Origin: Pukyongiella litopenaei
GTDB lineage: Bacteria > Pseudomonadota > Alphaproteobacteria > Rhodobacterales > Rhodobacteraceae
DNA length: 64,000 bases
Direction of reading: 5' to 3'
Assembly: GCF_003008555.2 (NCBI RefSeq)
Contig: NZ_CP027665.1
Location: 3,348,001-3,412,000, forward strand
Part shown: positions 1-9,327 of the stretch, one piece after another
Position numbering within the stretch: position 1 is the stretch's first letter
Layout of the letters: each line of letters begins with the position of its first letter
Program-made: the position numbers and the translations under genes
The notes under the pieces: generated by a model
The model's input: only the letters and a program-made list of their open reading frames with translations
Databases searched by the model: none
What the model was told of the DNA's origin: nothing

Positions 1-108
1 ACCCGGTTCGCCCTTGACCAGCAGCGGACGTTCCAGCGTCACCGCCGCGTTCACCGCAACGGTCAGGTCCTCGGTGGCCACATATTCCCTGGTGCCTTCG
101 AATTTCAT
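1..108 (-). CDS. MoxR-family AAA+ ATPase, N-terminal fragment (runs off the left edge)
   Basis: Only the first 36 codons are present. The peptide begins MKFEGTREYVATEDL and reaches KGEPG, the start of a Walker A loop, at the window edge. MoxR-type ATPases are AAA+ chaperones that usually mature metalloenzymes or act beside VWA-domain partners. The start is the CAT at 106-108. The gene is divergent from dksA, with about 180 bp between them. The family assignment rests on the N-terminal pattern and the beginning of the P-loop only. Confidence 0.7.
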   Translation of the reverse strand, partial: MKFEGTREYVATEDLTVAVNAAVTLERPLLVKGEPG

Positions 109-290
109 GTTTTAGCAACCCTTTTCCTGTGTAGTCGCAGCGGTGGCCGCTTGTCGGGGCTTTTAGCGCAGCCGGTGCGCGTTTGTGTAGTGACAATCCG
201 AAAGCCCTCGGATAAACGCAGCGGCAGAAGGAGCCAATGTCTAAGGAAGTAGATTTGTCAGTCAGTATTGGCCGATCCGAGGGGGTGAGG

Positions 291-713
291 ATGAAGCAGG
301 AAGTTTTTCTGCCGGATGACTATCGTCCGGCCGAAGATGAGCCTTTCATGAACGAACGACAGCTTGAATATTTCCGGCGCAAGCTGTTGAATTGGAAACA
401 GGAACTTCTGGCGGGAAGCCGCGACACCATCGAAGGCCTGCAGGACGGAACCCGCAATATCCCGGACGTGGCAGACCGCGCCAGCGAAGAAACCGACCGG
501 GCGCTGGAACTGCGCACCCGCGACCGCCAGCGCAAGCTGGTCGCCAAGATCGACAGCGCTCTGCGCCGGATCGACGAAGGCGAATACGGGTATTGCGACG
601 TGACCGGCGAACCCATTTCGCTGAAGCGCCTGGACGCCCGCCCGATCGCGACGATGAGCCTCGAGGCGCAGGAACGCCACGAGCGCCGCGAGAAGGTGCA
701 TCGCGACGACTGA
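291..713 (+). CDS. dksA: RNA polymerase-binding transcription factor DksA
   Basis: DksA binds the RNA polymerase secondary channel and, with ppGpp, controls stringent-response promoters. The 140-residue protein has the long coiled coil and the tip motif D-x-x-D-x-A (in IPDVADRASEE), the catalytically important part in E. coli DksA. The zinc-finger region (YGYCDVTGEPISLKRL) keeps only one of the four usual cysteines. I chose ATG 291 because it gives the usual N-terminus MKQEVFLPDDYRP and has a GGTGAGG just upstream. An in-frame ATG at 237 with AAGGAG would add 18 residues. A strong terminator follows. Confidence 0.93.
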   Translation: MKQEVFLPDDYRPAEDEPFMNERQLEYFRRKLLNWKQELLAGSRDTIEGLQDGTRNIPDVADRASEETDRALELRTRDRQRKLVAKIDSALRRIDEGEYGYCDVTGEPISLKRLDARPIATMSLEAQERHERREKVHRDD

Positions 714-752
714 GGCGCCGCCGCGCCGATGCGGTGAGGGGGCACGAAACAC

Positions 753-788
753 AGGCGCCGGGCAATGCTGCCCCGGCGCCTTTCGTTT
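753..788 (+). terminator. Rho-independent terminator after dksA
   Basis: A 10-bp GC stem (753-762 with 772-781) is followed by TTTCGTTTT. It lies 40 bp after the dksA stop and immediately before the ribosome binding site of the next gene. Confidence 0.8.
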
Positions 789-800
789 TCAGGAGGCCGG

Positions 801-1970
801 ATGAAACTCGACGGGCAAAGCACTCTGGTCCTGGGTGGCGGGATCGCGGGCCTGGCCGCCGCCCTGTGCCTGCGGCGTTTCGGGGCCGATGTGACGGTGC
901 TGGAACAGGCGCCCGAGATTTCCGAGGTCGGTGCCGGGTTGCAGATCAGCCCCAACGGTGTCGCGGTGCTGCGCGCGCTCGGCCTCGAAGCCGCGCTGGC
1001 ACGGGATGCGGTGCGCGCGCGCGCGGTGGTGTTGCGGGACTATGCCCGCACGGGCGAGGTGCTGCGGCTCGATCTGGCCCGTCTGGCATCCGGCCAGGGC
1101 TATTACTTCGTGCATCGCGCCGACCTCATCGACCTGCTGGCGGGGGCGGCCCGCGAGGCTGGGGTCGAGATCCGGCTGCTGCAGCAGGTCCAGCGCGTGG
1201 AGGCAGGGCCGGACCCGGTCGTGCACCTGCCCGGCGGCGTGACGATGACGGCGGATCTCGTGGTGGGCGCGGATGGAGTGCATTCCTGCGCGCGCGGGGC
1301 GCTCGGCAACGCAACCGATCTGTTCTTTACCGGCCAGGCGGCTTGGCGCGCGGTGGTGGCGGCCGCTCCGGGCCAGCCGGCCGAGGCCACCGTGCATATG
1401 GGGCCGGGGCGCCACCTGGTAAGTTATCCGCTCCGCGGCGGAACGCTGGTCAATATCGTCGCGGTCGAAGAACGCGCCTCCTGGGTCGCCGAGGGCTGGC
1501 ATCACCGCGACGACCCGGAAAACCTGCGGGCCGCCTTTGCCGATTTCTCCGGGCCGGCGGCCGAGTTGCTGGGCCGCGTCGACGATGTCGGTCACTGGGG
1601 GCTGTTCCGGCACCCGGTTGCCGAGCTTTGGCACGAGGGGCGGCTGGCGATCCTGGGCGATGCGGCGCATCCGACGCTGCCGTTCATGGCGCAGGGGGCG
1701 AACATGGCGCTCGAGGATGCCTGGGTGCTGGCTGACAGTCTGTCACGGGCCGGAACGATGGAGCTGGGGCTGGCCGCCTACCAGGCCCGCCGCCGCGACC
1801 GGGTGGTCCGGGTGGTTGCCGCCGCCAGCGGAAACGCCTGGAAATACCACCTGCGGTCTGCGCCCGTGCGGGGCGCGGCGCATCTGGCGCTGAAACTGGG
1901 CGGGGCCCTCGCGCCGGGACGGATGGTGCATCAGTTCAACTGGATCTACGGCCACGACGTGACCGCCTGA
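801..1970 (+). CDS. FAD-dependent aromatic-ring monooxygenase-type protein
   Basis: This 389-residue protein is a class A flavoprotein monooxygenase of the salicylate / 3-hydroxybenzoate 6-hydroxylase / UbiH group. It has the N-terminal dinucleotide loop GGGIAGL, a central DG motif (VVGADGVHS) and the C-terminal GD motif (GDAAHPTLPFMAQGANM) that contacts the FAD ribityl chain. Such enzymes hydroxylate aromatic substrates with NAD(P)H and O2. The substrate cannot be told from sequence, and no aromatic-degradation genes are nearby. The start has an AGGAGG 4 bp upstream. Confidence 0.85.
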   Translation: MKLDGQSTLVLGGGIAGLAAALCLRRFGADVTVLEQAPEISEVGAGLQISPNGVAVLRALGLEAALARDAVRARAVVLRDYARTGEVLRLDLARLASGQGYYFVHRADLIDLLAGAAREAGVEIRLLQQVQRVEAGPDPVVHLPGGVTMTADLVVGADGVHSCARGALGNATDLFFTGQAAWRAVVAAAPGQPAEATVHMGPGRHLVSYPLRGGTLVNIVAVEERASWVAEGWHHRDDPENLRAAFADFSGPAAELLGRVDDVGHWGLFRHPVAELWHEGRLAILGDAAHPTLPFMAQGANMALEDAWVLADSLSRAGTMELGLAAYQARRRDRVVRVVAAASGNAWKYHLRSAPVRGAAHLALKLGGALAPGRMVHQFNWIYGHDVTA

Positions 1971-1977
1971 CCGCGGT

Positions 1978-2757
1978 TCAGATATCCAGGTCGATCCAGA
2001 CCGGAACGTGATCCGAAGGCTTTTCATAGCCCCGGATTTCGGCGTCGATCCGGCAATCGCGGAGCAGGTCCGCCGCCTGCGGGGTCAGCAGGAGATGATC
2101 GATGCGGATCCCGTCATTGCGGTTCCATGCGCCGGCCTGGTAATCCCAGAACGAATAATGTCCGGGCGCCGGCTGGCAGGCGCGGAACGCATCGGTAAAG
2201 CCGAGATTGACGATCCGCCAATATGCCGCCCGGCTCTGCGGCAGAAACAGCGCGTCCTTGTGCCAGGCCTCGGGGCGCGCGGCATCCTCGGGTTGCGGGA
2301 TGATGTTGTAGTCGCCGGCCATCAGCGCCGGTTCCTCGCTGGCCAGAAGATCGCGGGCGCGGTGGCGCAGCCGTTCCATCCAGGCCAGCTTGTAATCGTA
2401 TTTCGGCCCCGGCGCCGGGTTGCCGTTGGGCAGGTAGAGCCCGCAGACCCGCAGCGCACGCGTGCCGACCACGGTCGCCTCGATCCAGCGGGCCTGTTCG
2501 TCGCTGTCGTCGCCGGGCAGGCCGCGGCGCACATCCTCAAGCGGCAGTTTCGACAGGATCGCGACGCCGTTGAAGCCCTTCTGGCCGTGCGTCTCCACGT
2601 TGTATCCGCGATCCTCGAAGATATCGCGCGGGAACGCCTCGTCGACCGACTTGATTTCCTGCAGCAGGACCACGTCGGGCTGCGCGTCATCGAGCCAGGC
2701 GGGCAGCGCCTGCGCACGGGCCTTGATGCCGTTGATGTTGAATGTTGCAATCTTCAT
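1978..2757 (-). CDS. xth: Exodeoxyribonuclease III (AP endonuclease)
   Basis: This is a 259-residue member of the Xth/ExoIII endonuclease-exonuclease-phosphatase family. It cuts at abasic sites and removes 3'-blocked ends during base excision repair. It opens with MKIATFNINGIKAR and contains LLQEIK (the metal-binding Glu), AGDYNI (catalytic Asp and Asn) and a C-terminal SDHVPVW (catalytic His). The reading frame stays open for 96 more codons upstream, but the family N-terminus is clearly at 2757. It converges with the monooxygenase gene, with 7 bp between the two stops. Confidence 0.95.
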   Translation of the reverse strand: MKIATFNINGIKARAQALPAWLDDAQPDVVLLQEIKSVDEAFPRDIFEDRGYNVETHGQKGFNGVAILSKLPLEDVRRGLPGDDSDEQARWIEATVVGTRALRVCGLYLPNGNPAPGPKYDYKLAWMERLRHRARDLLASEEPALMAGDYNIIPQPEDAARPEAWHKDALFLPQSRAAYWRIVNLGFTDAFRACQPAPGHYSFWDYQAGAWNRNDGIRIDHLLLTPQAADLLRDCRIDAEIRGYEKPSDHVPVWIDLDI

Positions 2758-2873
2758 CTGCGTCTCCGGCCGCCCGTTTCGCCCGCCACGGCACGGCCAC
2801 GACAGGCGCGTTGCGTGGCGATGTGCTATCATTGCGGCGATATCATGCGTGCAGCCAGCGCGAAAGACACGCA

Positions 2874-3893
2874 ATGGACCAACGGATGCCTCATCACGCC
2901 GACAACCGGAACGGCGGGTCGCCGCCTGCCGGGCCCGGTCACCGGGTGCGGTCAGCCTGCCGCGCCATGCTGCGGGTGCTGGCGGTGCCGGTGCTGCTGG
3001 CAACGCCGGCCGGTGCCGAGTTCTATTCGGCGGCAGACATGGCACGGGTGGCCGATCGCGCGATCCCCAGTCTCCGAGCCGCGTTGCAGGACGGCATCAT
3101 CGCCCATATGCCGCGCGATCAGCGCCCGCTGGCCGATGGGATCAGCCTGGCGTTTCCCGAACGCGGCCCGCATCCGATGGCGTTCTTTTCCGACCCGGCC
3201 ACGGGAACGATCTACATGCCGCTGGAATCGATCCGTTTCTTTGATGACATCGCCACCCTGACCGCCTGGTTCCACGGTCGAGGTTGCAGCCAGGACCATG
3301 TGCATTCCTATCTCTGGTCGCTGCTGCGCAAGGGCAGGGCGATGCCGTCGCCGCTGCGGGCCTTTGCGCTCGACCGCGATGCGCTGCTGGCCGATCCCTA
3401 TACCAACAGCCTGTCCGACCGGTTCTATTCCTCCGGCCTGCTGTTCATCCTGGCGCATGAAACCGGCCATCTGGTGCTGCGGCATCGCGCGGGCCTGACC
3501 GCGGCGGCATCCCAGGCGCAGGAGATCGCGGCCGACGATTTCGCCACCCGGCATTTCACCTCGGTGGGCACGATGCCGATGGGCGTGCTGATCTACTATC
3601 TTGCGGCCTGGTGGCGCGATCCCGAAGGCCGCGCTGCCGCAACGGGCACGCACCCGGTATCGGCCGCCCGCATCCGTGCGCTCGCCCGGCACATGCTGGA
3701 CGACCCGGCGGCGTTTTCCCATGCCGAGGCGGATGCCGGGCCGGTGGCGCAGCAGCGTGTGCGTGATGTTGCCGGGCTGTTGAACGGGATCGCGGACAGC
3801 ATCGCCGAGGACGGGATGTTGTCGCTGATGCCCCGGTCGCTCGACCGCGACTATCCAGCCAGCCGCTTCCCCAGCGCCTGTCCGGCGGATTAG
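2874..3893 (+). CDS. Putative secreted M48-like zinc metallopeptidase (DUF4344-like)
   Basis: The 339-residue protein has a zinc-binding HETGH motif in a helix (FILAHETGHLVLRHR). An acidic helix (QEIAADDFA) follows and is likely to supply the third ligand. Near the C-terminus a THPVSAARI segment resembles the HPxxxxRI signature of M48 peptidases. A hydrophobic stretch (MLRVLAVPVLLATPAGA) preceding EFYSAAD looks like a signal peptide, so translation may begin at ATG 2967. Neither start has a good ribosome binding site. The substrate is unknown. Confidence 0.7.
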   Translation: MDQRMPHHADNRNGGSPPAGPGHRVRSACRAMLRVLAVPVLLATPAGAEFYSAADMARVADRAIPSLRAALQDGIIAHMPRDQRPLADGISLAFPERGPHPMAFFSDPATGTIYMPLESIRFFDDIATLTAWFHGRGCSQDHVHSYLWSLLRKGRAMPSPLRAFALDRDALLADPYTNSLSDRFYSSGLLFILAHETGHLVLRHRAGLTAAASQAQEIAADDFATRHFTSVGTMPMGVLIYYLAAWWRDPEGRAAATGTHPVSAARIRALARHMLDDPAAFSHAEADAGPVAQQRVRDVAGLLNGIADSIAEDGMLSLMPRSLDRDYPASRFPSACPAD

Positions 3894-3908
3894 CCGCTGC
3901 CGGATGCG

Positions 3909-4232
3909 CTACATCGAAAAGGACGTGCCGCAGCCGCAAGAGGACGTGGCGTTGGGGTTCTCGATCACGAACCGGGCGCCGATCAGTTCATCGGCGAAAT
4001 CGATCACCGCGTTTTCGAGGAACGGCAGCGACACCCGGTCGACCACCACCTTTTGCCCGTTGCCCTCGAGCACGAGGTCCCCATCGCCCGGTGCGTCCAG
4101 CACGATGTCATACTGAAACCCCGAGCAGCCGCCGCCTTCGACGGCGACGCGCAGGGCCTGGCCCTGTTCGGCGGCCCCGATCTCGGCCAGCCGTTGAAAG
4201 GCGCGGTCGGTGACTTTCGGCGGCAGGTTCAT
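3909..4232 (-). CDS. erpA: A-type iron-sulfur carrier (ErpA/IscA/HesB family)
   Basis: This 107-residue carrier protein binds or transfers Fe-S clusters to apo-enzymes. The three ligand cysteines are all present: one in GGGCSGFQY and two in the C-terminal SCGCGTSF. The length matches the family. ErpA and IscA cannot be separated reliably from sequence, so the symbol is tentative. It is divergent from dgt, with 93 bp between the starts. Confidence 0.88.
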   Translation of the reverse strand: MNLPPKVTDRAFQRLAEIGAAEQGQALRVAVEGGGCSGFQYDIVLDAPGDGDLVLEGNGQKVVVDRVSLPFLENAVIDFADELIGARFVIENPNATSSCGCGTSFSM

Positions 4233-4325
4233 CGTGGGATCCTTGCTGGTTCAATGCGCGGTTTCAAAGCCCCGCGCCCTGCAATATAGAAATTGCGAGG
4301 ACCGGGGACAAGGAATTGACGGGTC

Positions 4326-5468
4326 ATGAAGGCATCATTTGCGACCGATCCGGCGCGCAGCCGCGGGCGGCTGGTGCCCGAAGAGGAAAGCAGCTTCAGA
4401 TCCTGCTTCCAGCGTGACCGCGACCGGATCATCCATGCCGGCGCCTTTCGGCGGCTCAAGCACAAGACGCAGGTCTTCGTCGAACACGAGGGTGATCTGT
4501 TCCGCACCCGGCTGACCCATTCGATCGAGGTGGCGCAGGTGGCGCGGACCATTTCGGGTGCGCTGGGCCTGAACCCGGAACTGACCGAGGCGGTGGCGCT
4601 GGCTCATGATCTGGGCCACACCCCGTTCGGGCATACCGGCGAGGACGCGCTGCATGCGCTGATGGTGCCCCATGGCGGGTTCGACCACAACGCGCAGGCG
4701 ATCCGCATCGTCACCGCGCTGGAACGGCATTATGCCGAGTTCGACGGCCTGAACCTGACCTGGGAAACGCTCGAAGGCATCGCCAAGCACAATGGTCCGG
4801 TCACCGGTGACCTGCCCTGGGCGCTGGCCGAATGCAATGCGGCATTCGACCTGGAACTGCACAGCCATGCCGGCCCCGAGGCGCAGGTGGCGGCGTTGTC
4901 GGATGACATCGCCTACAACAATCACGACCTGCATGACGGGTTGCGCGCCGGGCTGTTCACCGATGACGAGATCGCGGCGCTGCCCATCGTCGATGCCGCA
5001 TTTGACGCGGTCGACACCGCCTATCCGGGGCTGGACAGATCACGCCGCCGGCACGAGGCGCTGAGGCGGGTGTTCGGGGTGATGGTGTCGGATGTGATCG
5101 ACACCTCGCGCGCGCAGCTCGACGCGTCGGGCGCGCGCAGCGTCGAGGATCTGCGCCTGCTGGGCCGTCCGGTCATTGCCTTTTCCGATCCGCTGCTGGC
5201 CAGGCTGCGCGAAATCCGCGGGTTCCTGTTCACGCGCATGTATCGCGCGCCCTCGGTGATGAAGATCCGGGCCGAGGTCACGCAGGTGATCGAGGACCTG
5301 TTCCCGCTCTACCTGTCGCGGCCCGAACTGTTGCCGGGCCAGTGGCAGGCCGAGATCGCCGCGGTGGCGGATGAAACCGCGCTGGCGCGGATCGTGTCGG
5401 ACTACATCGCCGGCATGACCGACCGCTTCGCGCTGCAGGAACACGCCCGGCTGATGGGCGGGGCATAG
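4326..5468 (+). CDS. dgt: dGTP triphosphohydrolase-like HD protein
   Basis: This is a 380-residue deoxyguanosinetriphosphate triphosphohydrolase-like protein of the type-2 dGTPase family, which hydrolyses dNTPs to nucleoside and triphosphate. The HD metal site is visible: [10 protein letters not shown] supplies the first His, [10 protein letters not shown] (about residues 94-103) the His-Asp pair, and [11 protein letters not shown] the distal Asp. The N-terminal [20 protein letters not shown] is typical of the family. argS follows in the same direction. Confidence 0.92.
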   Translation: MKASFATDPARSRGRLVPEEESSFRSCFQRDRDRIIHAGAFRRLKHKTQVFVEHEGDLFRTRLTHSIEVAQVARTISGALGLNPELTEAVALAHDLGHTPFGHTGEDALHALMVPHGGFDHNAQAIRIVTALERHYAEFDGLNLTWETLEGIAKHNGPVTGDLPWALAECNAAFDLELHSHAGPEAQVAALSDDIAYNNHDLHDGLRAGLFTDDEIAALPIVDAAFDAVDTAYPGLDRSRRRHEALRRVFGVMVSDVIDTSRAQLDASGARSVEDLRLLGRPVIAFSDPLLARLREIRGFLFTRMYRAPSVMKIRAEVTQVIEDLFPLYLSRPELLPGQWQAEIAAVADETALARIVSDYIAGMTDRFALQEHARLMGGA

Positions 5469-5556
5469 CCGCCCGCGCCGGTCCGGTCGGTCACAAGCCG
5501 CGTTGACCATGTTCGCGAGAATGTTAAACGCAGGGTCGACAAAGGAAAGCGACGTG

Positions 5557-7302
5557 ATGAACCTCTTTGCAGAAATCCGCGGCCTCGTCATTGACGCGCT
5601 GGGCCGGATGCAATCCGAAGGCGCGCTGCCCGGGGGGCTGGCCTTCGACAATGTGGCGGTCGAACCGCCGCGCGATGCCGCGCATGGCGACATGGCGACC
5701 AACGCGGCGATGGTGCTGGCGAAACCCGCGGGCATGAAACCGCGCGACATCGCCGCCGCGCTGGCGCGGGAGTTGTCGGCGGATGACCGCATCGACAGCG
5801 CCGACGTGGCCGGGCCGGGGTTTCTCAACCTGCGGCTGGCCCCGTCGGTCTGGCAGGGCGTGATCGGTGCGGTTCTGGCCCGGGGCGACGGCTTTGGCCG
5901 GTCGGACATGGGGCAGGGGCGGCGCGTCAACGTCGAATATGTCAGCGCCAACCCCACCGGACCGTTGCATGTGGGGCACACGCGGGGGGCGGTGTTCGGC
6001 GACGCGCTGGCCAGCCTTCTGGCCTATGCGGGCCATGACGTGACCCGTGAATATTACATCAACGACGGCGGGGCGCAGGTCGATGTGCTCGCCCGGTCGG
6101 TCTATCTGCGCTATCTCGAAGCGCATGGGCACCAGGTCGCCTTCGAAGACGGCACCTATCCCGGCGACTATCTGGTGCCGGTGGGACAGGCGCTCAAGGA
6201 CAAGGTGGGCGATGCCTGGGTGGACCAGCCCGAAGAGGTCTGGCTGGCCGAGGCGCGTGTCTTTGCCACCGGGGCGATGATGGACCTGATCCGCGCCGAT
6301 CTCGCCGCGCTGGGCGTCGAGATGGACGTGTTCTTCTCGGAAAAATCGCTCTATGGCACCGGGCGGATCGAGGCGGCGCTGGCCAGCCTGGACGACAAGG
6401 GGCTGATCTACGAGGGCGTGTTGGAGCCGCCCAAGGGCAAGAAACCCGAGGATTGGGAACCCCGCGAACAGACCCTGTTCCGGTCCACCGATCACGGCGA
6501 TGACGTGGATCGGCCGGTGAAGAAATCCGATGGCAGCTGGACCTATTTCGCGCCGGACATTGCCTATCATTTCGACAAGGTTTTCAGGGGCTTCGACGAG
6601 CTTATTGACGTGTTCGGCGCCGACCATGGCGGCTATGTCAAGCGGATGAAGGCGGCGGTGTCGGCGCTGAGCGACGGCAAGGTGCCGCTGGACATCAAGC
6701 TGACCCAGCTGGTGAAGCTGTGGAAGAATGGCGAACCGTTCAAGATGTCCAAGCGCGCAGGCAATTTCGTCACCCTGCGCGATGTGGTGGACCAGGTCGG
6801 CCCCGGCGTGACCCGGTTTGTGATGCTGACCCGCAAGAACGATGCGCCGCTGGATTTCGATTTCGACAAGGTGCTGGAACAGAGCCGCGAGAACCCGGTC
6901 TTCTATGTGCAATACGCCCATGCGCGGGTGATGAGCCTGCTGCGCCGCGCCGCCGAGGCCGGTCTCGATGCCGGCGACGCCCGGCTGGGCGGGGCAGACC
7001 TGTCGCGGCTGGATCACGAGGCCGAGCTTGCCGTGGCGAAGAAGCTGGCCGAATGGCCGCGCCAGGTCGAGATCGCCGCGCGGACCCACGAACCCCACCG
7101 GATCGCGTTCTACCTCTATGAACTCGCGGGCGATTTCCATGCCTTGTGGAACCGGGGCAACGATCTGCCGGGGCTTAGGTTCCTGCAGGATGGCGACGAA
7201 GACACCAGCCGGTCGAAACTCGCCCTCGCGCGTGCCGTTTCCGTTGTTATTTCCTCAGGTCTTGGTATTCTTGGCGTCACACCGGCGCAGGAGATGCGGT
7301 AA
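5557..7302 (+). CDS. argS: Arginyl-tRNA synthetase
   Basis: This 581-residue class I synthetase charges tRNA-Arg. The HIGH-type motif is HVGH within [20 protein letters not shown] (about residue 138) and the KMSKS-type loop is [10 protein letters not shown] (about residue 396). A DALR anticodon-binding domain forms the C-terminus. I chose ATG 5557 ([13 protein letters not shown]) because an AAAGGAAAG precedes it and it gives the usual N-terminus; an upstream ATG at 5503 would add 18 unlikely residues. A SPOR-domain gene follows 80 bp downstream. Confidence 0.96.
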   Translation: MNLFAEIRGLVIDALGRMQSEGALPGGLAFDNVAVEPPRDAAHGDMATNAAMVLAKPAGMKPRDIAAALARELSADDRIDSADVAGPGFLNLRLAPSVWQGVIGAVLARGDGFGRSDMGQGRRVNVEYVSANPTGPLHVGHTRGAVFGDALASLLAYAGHDVTREYYINDGGAQVDVLARSVYLRYLEAHGHQVAFEDGTYPGDYLVPVGQALKDKVGDAWVDQPEEVWLAEARVFATGAMMDLIRADLAALGVEMDVFFSEKSLYGTGRIEAALASLDDKGLIYEGVLEPPKGKKPEDWEPREQTLFRSTDHGDDVDRPVKKSDGSWTYFAPDIAYHFDKVFRGFDELIDVFGADHGGYVKRMKAAVSALSDGKVPLDIKLTQLVKLWKNGEPFKMSKRAGNFVTLRDVVDQVGPGVTRFVMLTRKNDAPLDFDFDKVLEQSRENPVFYVQYAHARVMSLLRRAAEAGLDAGDARLGGADLSRLDHEAELAVAKKLAEWPRQVEIAARTHEPHRIAFYLYELAGDFHALWNRGNDLPGLRFLQDGDEDTSRSKLALARAVSVVISSGLGILGVTPAQEMR

Positions 7303-7382
7303 CAAGCCCACCAGCGCGCCGGTTCGAGGCAGCAGAGAAACCCGGCGCGGTTCGTATCCGCGCGAAGGGCAGTGAGGCGGAT

Positions 7383-8312
7383 ATGGCAGTTTACGAGGAC
7401 ACGCGGGACGTGAACCCGCAGGCATACCAGCCTGCGGGCGAAACCGCTGGCGGATTTCGAGGCATGGTGAACCTGATGGGCGCGGCGGTATCGCTTGCGC
7501 TGATCGGCGGGATCGGGGTCTGGGGCTACAAGATTCTGGTCCGGGATGTCTCCGGTGTGCCGGTGGTGCGTGCGCTCGAAGGGCCGATGCGCGACCTGCC
7601 CGCCGATCCCGGCGGCCGCGCCGCCGACCATCAGGGGCTGGCGGTGAACCGTGTCGCCGCCGAAGGCCCGGCCGCGCCGCCCGCCGAAAAACTGGTGCTG
7701 GCGCCCAAGCCGATGGAACTGTCCGAAGAAGACCGTCCCGCCGAGGCGCTGACCGAAACGCCGGCGCCTGCCGCGCGGGCTGACAATGGCGATGTGAACC
7801 GGCTGATCGAGGAATTGCTGGCCGACGTGATCAAGGGCCAGCAGCAACAGGACACCGGCCTGCCGCAGCCCGAACCGGCGGTGATGCGCGTCGAGGGGGC
7901 CGCCCCCAGGGCCGCGGCGGCGGTGGTCACCGGTCCCGGACCGAAACAATCCCTGCGCCCGCGCGCCCGCCCGGGTGACGCCGCGGTGATCAAATCGTCG
8001 GCGACTGCGGTCGCGGCGGCGCCGACGGCGGGCCTCGATCTCGATCCCGCGGGCATCCCGCCGGGGACGAAACTGGCGCAGCTCGGCGCCTTTGACAGCG
8101 CCGAGGCGGCGCGGGCCGACTGGGACCGGCTGGGCGCGCGGTTCGGTGACTATCTCGCCGACAAGCGTCGCGTGGTGCAGGAAGCCAAGAGCGGCGGGCG
8201 CAGCTTCTGGCGTCTGCGCGCCGCCGGGTTCAACGACATGAACGACACGCGCCGGTTCTGCGCGGTGTTCGTGTCCGAGGGGGTCGACTGCATTCCGGTC
8301 ATCGCGCGGTGA
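7383..8312 (+). CDS. SPOR-domain inner-membrane protein
   Basis: The 309-residue protein has a short cytoplasmic N-terminus, one membrane span (about residues 32-56, VNLMGAAVSLALIGGIGVWGY), and a long Ala/Pro-rich periplasmic linker. It ends in a SPOR domain (about 230-309, from KLAQLGAFDSAEAARADW). SPOR domains bind denuded glycan strands in septal peptidoglycan, so the protein probably works in division or cell-wall turnover. nagZ follows 7 bp downstream, consistent with a peptidoglycan-linked operon. Confidence 0.85.
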   Translation: MAVYEDTRDVNPQAYQPAGETAGGFRGMVNLMGAAVSLALIGGIGVWGYKILVRDVSGVPVVRALEGPMRDLPADPGGRAADHQGLAVNRVAAEGPAAPPAEKLVLAPKPMELSEEDRPAEALTETPAPAARADNGDVNRLIEELLADVIKGQQQQDTGLPQPEPAVMRVEGAAPRAAAAVVTGPGPKQSLRPRARPGDAAVIKSSATAVAAAPTAGLDLDPAGIPPGTKLAQLGAFDSAEAARADWDRLGARFGDYLADKRRVVQEAKSGGRSFWRLRAAGFNDMNDTRRFCAVFVSEGVDCIPVIAR

Positions 8313-8319
8313 TCTCGCG

Positions 8320-9327
8320 ATGAATTTCGGCGCCACCATCCTGGATGCCGACGGGCTGCGGCTCAGCGCCGATGAAAAGGCGTTCTTTCGGGATGCCGAC
8401 CCGTTCGGGTTCATCCTGTTCGGCCGCAACATCGAAACCGCCGACCAGGTGCGCGCGCTGTGCGACGACATGCGGATGGCGGTCGGGCGCGATGCGCCGA
8501 TCACGATAGACCAGGAAGGCGGGCGGGTGCAGCGACTTCGCCCGCCGCTGGCCCGCCAGTGGTTGCCGCCGCTCGATCATGTGGCCCGCGCGGGCGACCG
8601 GGCGGATCGGGCGATGTATCTGCGATACCGGCTGATCGCGGATGAATTGCGGTCGCTGGGCATCGACAGCGATTGTGCGCCGATGGTCGATCTGGCCGGG
8701 CCGCAAACCCATGAATTCCTGCTCAACCGCTGCTATGGCGGCGACCCCGGGCAGGTGGCGCGGCTGGGCCGGGCGGTGGCTGACGCGCTGCTGGCGGGTG
8801 GCGTCCTGCCGGTGGTCAAGCACATGCCCGGACATGGGCGCAGCACGCTGGACAGCCATGTCGACCTGCCGCGCGTGAGCGCCGGGAACGCGGAACTGGA
8901 CGACACCGATTTCGCCCCGTTCCGGGCCCTGCGCGACCTGCCGATGGGGATGACGGCGCATCTGCTCTACGAAGCCCTCGACGCGGACAGTCCCGCGACG
9001 TTGTCGGCCGGGGTGATGGCGGTGATCCGCGACCGGATCGGGTTCGACGGGCTGGTGATGACCGACGATCTGGGCATGCAAGCCCTGCAGGGTGCGCGGC
9101 CTGATCTGGCGCGCCGGGCATTGGCGGCCGGGTGTGATGCGGTGCTGTTCTGCAATGCCCCGCTGGCCGACCGGGTCGCGGTGGCGGACGCGGCCGGACG
9201 GATGGGGCCGCGGGCACAGGCCCGCGCCGAGGCGGCGCTGGCGGCGCGGCGTGACCCGGAACCGCTTGACATCGGCGCTGCCGAGGTCGAACTTTCCCGC
9301 CTCATGGGCGGTGAGGTTTATGGCTGA
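8320..9327 (+). CDS. nagZ: Beta-N-acetylhexosaminidase NagZ
   Basis: This 335-residue family GH3 enzyme removes GlcNAc from anhydromuropeptides during peptidoglycan recycling. Diagnostic segments are IDQEGGRVQRL, KHMPGHGRSTLDSH (residues 167-180, with the His of the flexible acid/base loop) and VMTDDLGMQAL (about 247, with the nucleophile Asp). Its last 8 bases overlap the start of scpA, so translation is probably coupled. Confidence 0.95.
   Translation: MNFGATILDADGLRLSADEKAFFRDADPFGFILFGRNIETADQVRALCDDMRMAVGRDAPITIDQEGGRVQRLRPPLARQWLPPLDHVARAGDRADRAMYLRYRLIADELRSLGIDSDCAPMVDLAGPQTHEFLLNRCYGGDPGQVARLGRAVADALLAGGVLPVVKHMPGHGRSTLDSHVDLPRVSAGNAELDDTDFAPFRALRDLPMGMTAHLLYEALDADSPATLSAGVMAVIRDRIGFDGLVMTDDLGMQALQGARPDLARRALAAGCDAVLFCNAPLADRVAVADAAGRMGPRAQARAEAALAARRDPEPLDIGAAEVELSRLMGGEVYG

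Noticed and set aside
392-1735. Long plus-strand frame across dksA and the monooxygenase
   Set aside because: Arg/Pro/Gly-rich shadow translation typical of GC-rich DNA; two well-supported genes occupy other frames.
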